Below, one piece after another: positions 4,642-6,717 of a stretch of DNA of 6,717 nt (the stretch's first letter is position 1; each line of letters starts with the position of its first letter). This DNA comes from Nitrospirota bacterium. GTDB taxonomy: Bacteria > Nitrospirota > Nitrospiria > Nitrospirales > UBA8639. Position numbers and translations under genes: made by a program. The DNA is taken from NCBI GenBank assembly GCA_003233615.1, contig QIMB01000331.1, positions 1-6,717 on the forward strand. The letters are read 5' to 3'. The notes under the pieces are model-generated. The model was not told the origin of the DNA. It did not search any database and saw only the letters and a list, made by a program, of their open reading frames with translations.

Positions 4642-6084
4642 GTGTCCAAAAAAGTTCTGCTGATTGTCATTACCCTCGGGCTCATCACGACGTACCTTGG
4701 ACTCATTGGAAACGCCAGATGGGGCGATTCGATCCCTCCTGAGATTTCTCTGGAGCAGCCCTTTGACCTGGTCGGGCCCACCACTCCTCTCGTAGTCCGG
4801 ATTCATGATAATGGGACAGGTCTGCGGGATGTCTCGATCCGAATTATCCACAACTTAGAGACATACGTGTTAGCCGACCAAGAGTTCCCGTCTGAAGGTT
4901 GGCTGTCGGTCGCCGGAGGCACAGAACACGAGTTTCATTTTGAGACTATTCCTTATGATGCCAGCTCAGATCTTCCTCGTCGACAAGGACAAGCGCAAAT
5001 AATCGTGACCGCTCGCGATTACTCCTGGCGTAATCTGTTTGAAGGAAATGGCCAGCGCATCGAGCAAGATTTTACTCCACAATTTACGCCACCACGCGTG
5101 GAGCTTCTTTCGCTTCCATCAACGATCGTACAAGGTGGCACTGGAATCGTGCGGTACCGAGTGATCCCAGAGGTTCCCACACATGGAGTGAAAATCGGCA
5201 AGGCCTTTTTCCCCGGGTTTCCAGCTCCAGACAAAGCCGGGATGTTTGCATTCGTGGCATTTCCTTACAATGCTCCACGAAACACACCAATCCACATTAT
5301 CGCTGATGATGGCTTTGGCAACAGTGCGAGCCTCAATGTGGACTTTCGCATCAAGCCTCAATTTTGGCGCACTCGACCGATTCACATTTCCGATCAATTT
5401 ATTCGGAAAACTGTCCCATCCATTCTGGCACAAACACCTGAGCTAACCAGCAAAAATGATTTGCTTCAAGACTTTCTCCAAGTCAATGACACCTTGCGAA
5501 AAATTAATAATCAGACCATTGCTGACCTTACGAAACAATCTCGCCCGGAGTTATTATGGAAAGGCGCCTTCCGCCAACTCTCCGGTTCACAGGTACAGGC
5601 TTCCTTCGCCGATCATCGGGAATATATGTATAAAGGGAAGGTCGTCGACGTACAAGATCATTTAGGATTTGATTTAGCCGTGACCAAGCATTATCCCGTT
5701 GAGGCCGCCAATCATGGCATTGTACTCTTTGCTGGATATCTGGGGATTTACGGAAACACGGTTATTCTGGATCATGGGTACGGACTCCTGTCACTCTATG
5801 CGCATATGTCTTCCATCGAGGTCACGGTTGAAGATGCTATTGCCATTGGACAACCATTGGGTAAATCCGGCACAACTGGACTGGCGGGTGGGGATCACGT
5901 GCACTTTAGCCTCATCTTGCATGGGGAGCAGGTCAACCCCACAGAATGGTGGGACCCCTTCTGGGTTAAAACACGGATTAAAGACACCCTAGGACTGCCT
6001 TCCCTGGTCAAAGCATCCGAAATCGAGCCAAAACCAGAACCACCTTCTCAAGAACTCGGTCCGGAACCACCGCCTGTACCGTGA
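4642..6084 (+). CDS. M23 (LytM-type) peptidoglycan metalloendopeptidase with N-terminal Ig-like regions
   Basis: The 480-residue product starts with a signal peptide or membrane anchor (MSKKVLLIVITLGLITTYLG). Residues 31-240 look like two beta-rich Ig-like regions (about 31-145 and 150-240; the first contains IHDNGTGLRDVSIRI). A mixed helical linker (250-305) leads to the M23 peptidase domain at 330-440. All catalytic residues are present: HLGFD (His340, Asp344), YAHM (His388) and HVHF (His419, His421). An active zinc enzyme cutting peptide cross-links in periplasmic peptidoglycan is therefore expected. The C-terminus is proline-rich (EPKPEPP, GPEPPPVP). The start is GTG with only a weak AAGAG (4626-4630); it is the first usable start after an in-frame stop at 4624-4626. 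The stop codon lies inside a heptamer repeat. The type IIA topoisomerase gene follows 106 bases later. Whether it acts in elongation, division or secretion cannot be told. Confidence 0.9.
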   Translation: MSKKVLLIVITLGLITTYLGLIGNARWGDSIPPEISLEQPFDLVGPTTPLVVRIHDNGTGLRDVSIRIIHNLETYVLADQEFPSEGWLSVAGGTEHEFHFETIPYDASSDLPRRQGQAQIIVTARDYSWRNLFEGNGQRIEQDFTPQFTPPRVELLSLPSTIVQGGTGIVRYRVIPEVPTHGVKIGKAFFPGFPAPDKAGMFAFVAFPYNAPRNTPIHIIADDGFGNSASLNVDFRIKPQFWRTRPIHISDQFIRKTVPSILAQTPELTSKNDLLQDFLQVNDTLRKINNQTIADLTKQSRPELLWKGAFRQLSGSQVQASFADHREYMYKGKVVDVQDHLGFDLAVTKHYPVEAANHGIVLFAGYLGIYGNTVILDHGYGLLSLYAHMSSIEVTVEDAIAIGQPLGKSGTTGLAGGDHVHFSLILHGEQVNPTEWWDPFWVKTRIKDTLGLPSLVKASEIEPKPEPPSQELGPEPPPVP

Positions 6085-6108
6085 AAAGTGAGCAGTGAGT
6101 AGTAAAGC
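6081..6108 (+). repeat. Heptamer tandem array, consensus GTGAGNA (about 4 units)
   Basis: The units are GTGAAAA, GTGAGCA, GTGAGTA and a degenerate GTAAAGC. They match the reverse complement of the array at 4497-4531. The first unit supplies the TGA stop codon (6082-6084) of the M23 gene, so the array begins at the very end of the coding region. Confidence 0.6.
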
Positions 6109-6190
6109 ACCGAGCGGCAATAGGCTCCTCTGCCAATCGTCATCTGGGGTTTCATCCCTTTTTCTTCAAGTAGGTTAAAGACTCCTCGAT

Positions 6191-6717
6191 ATGGCTAAAC
6201 GCCCTAAAACCCCCTCGTCGTCTTCCCCAAACACCGCTTCGACGGTCATTCCCGTTCCCTTAGATGAAACCACACGGCAACGGTATTTGAACTATGCGTT
6301 GTCGGTCATTACCTCACGAGCGCTTCCCGACATACGCGACGGATTGAAACCAGTACAGCGTCGCATCTTGTTTTCCATGTTTCACAATCACCGGCTCACA
6401 CCAGACCGACCGCCGATCAAGAGTGCCAAAGTGGTGGGGTCCGTCATTGGTGAATGGCATCCGCATGGAGATGTGGCCGTCTATGATGCCATGGCTCGCA
6501 TGGCGCAACCGTGGTCGCTCCGTGCGACCCTCGTCGATGGACATGGCAATTTTGGTAGCCAAGATGGTGACCGTCCTGCCGCCTACCGGTATACCGAAGC
6601 CCGGTTGACGCCCCTAGCGCTGGAACTGTTGAACGAACTCAACAAAAACACGGTCGACTTTCAACCCAATTATGACGGCAAAGCAGAAGAACCCCTGGTG
6701 CTTCCCTCGCGTTTTCC
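6191..6717 (+). CDS. Type IIA topoisomerase subunit A (GyrA/ParC), 5' part
   Basis: This is the first 175 codons of a gene cut by the window end. GyrA/ParC makes the double-strand break in the gate DNA through a tyrosine ester and works with GyrB/ParE to change supercoiling or unlink DNA. The winged-helix core is clear: RYLNYALSVITSRALPDIRD (31-50), GLKPVQRRIL (51-60), VIGEWHPHGDVAVYDAMARM (85-104), VDGHGNFGSQDGD (115-127) and RYTEARL with catalytic Tyr134. A low-complexity Ser/Thr/Pro leader (1-20) precedes the core. The ATG at 6191 is the first start after an in-frame TAA (6176-6178); the SD is poor (AGG at 6172-6174). Val95 occupies the place of E. coli GyrA Ser83, while Asp99 matches Asp87. 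Gyrase and topoisomerase IV cannot be separated without the C-terminal domain, and no gyrB/parE is adjacent here. Confidence 0.93.
   Translation, partial: MAKRPKTPSSSSPNTASTVIPVPLDETTRQRYLNYALSVITSRALPDIRDGLKPVQRRILFSMFHNHRLTPDRPPIKSAKVVGSVIGEWHPHGDVAVYDAMARMAQPWSLRATLVDGHGNFGSQDGDRPAAYRYTEARLTPLALELLNELNKNTVDFQPNYDGKAEEPLVLPSRF

Noticed and set aside
4497..6108. Heptamer arrays considered as CRISPR repeats or insertion-sequence ends
   Set aside because: Units are 7 bases in direct tandem with no spacers, no cas or transposase gene is nearby, and the arms are too short and imperfect for IS terminal repeats.
6151..6166. GGG-loop-CCC followed by T5 after the M23 gene, considered as a terminator
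   Set aside because: The stem is only 3-4 bp with one G-U, too weak to call; the topoisomerase gene may be partly co-transcribed.

Overview
This window reads as chromosomal backbone from a Gram-negative-type bacterium of roughly 50% GC. Supporting signs are a signal-peptide-bearing PQQ dehydrogenase, MscS, MreB and an M23 endopeptidase. The overall style (heptamer repeats between genes, the gene mix, the diverged type IIA topoisomerase A subunit) makes me think of Nitrospirota. That is inference from memory; no rRNA or other taxonomic marker is present. I see no insertion sequence, phage gene, tRNA, rRNA or CRISPR array.

Layout: (1) 37-922, minus strand: a small-conductance mechanosensitive channel (mscS) with a strong intrinsic terminator just after its stop. 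(2) 923-1162: non-coding, with nested dyads. (3) 1163-1616, minus strand: two very small Cys-containing genes (64 and 70 codons), each with a strong Shine-Dalgarno (SD) sequence and apparently forming an operon of uncharacterised zinc-ribbon-like proteins. (4) 1617-1711: a compact divergent promoter region built around the palindrome GTTATAAC. (5) 1712-2890, plus strand: an exported PQQ-dependent glucose/sorbosone-type dehydrogenase. (6) 2889-3957, minus strand: mreB, convergent with the dehydrogenase, with a terminator overlapping the dehydrogenase stop codon. No mreC or mreD follows it. (7) 3958-4641: a 684-base non-coding stretch with dyads, a purine-rich/pyrimidine-rich block, heptamer repeats and an extended -10 promoter with a G7 spacer tract. 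(8) 4642-6084, plus strand: an envelope M23 metallopeptidase with N-terminal Ig-like regions. (9) 6081-6108: a second heptamer array in the opposite orientation. (10) 6191-6717, plus strand: the 5' part of a GyrA/ParC-family gene running off the window.

How the genes fit together: three of the six larger products act on the cell envelope. MscS relieves turgor, MreB organises elongation of the wall, and the M23 enzyme cuts peptidoglycan. The dehydrogenase works in the periplasm. They lie in separate transcription units, so a shared function is only suggestive. The least explained parts are the paired small Cys proteins with their symmetric divergent promoter, the inverted pair of heptamer arrays around the M23 gene, and the G7 tract in the M23 promoter spacer. 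I do not see a clear new multi-gene system.
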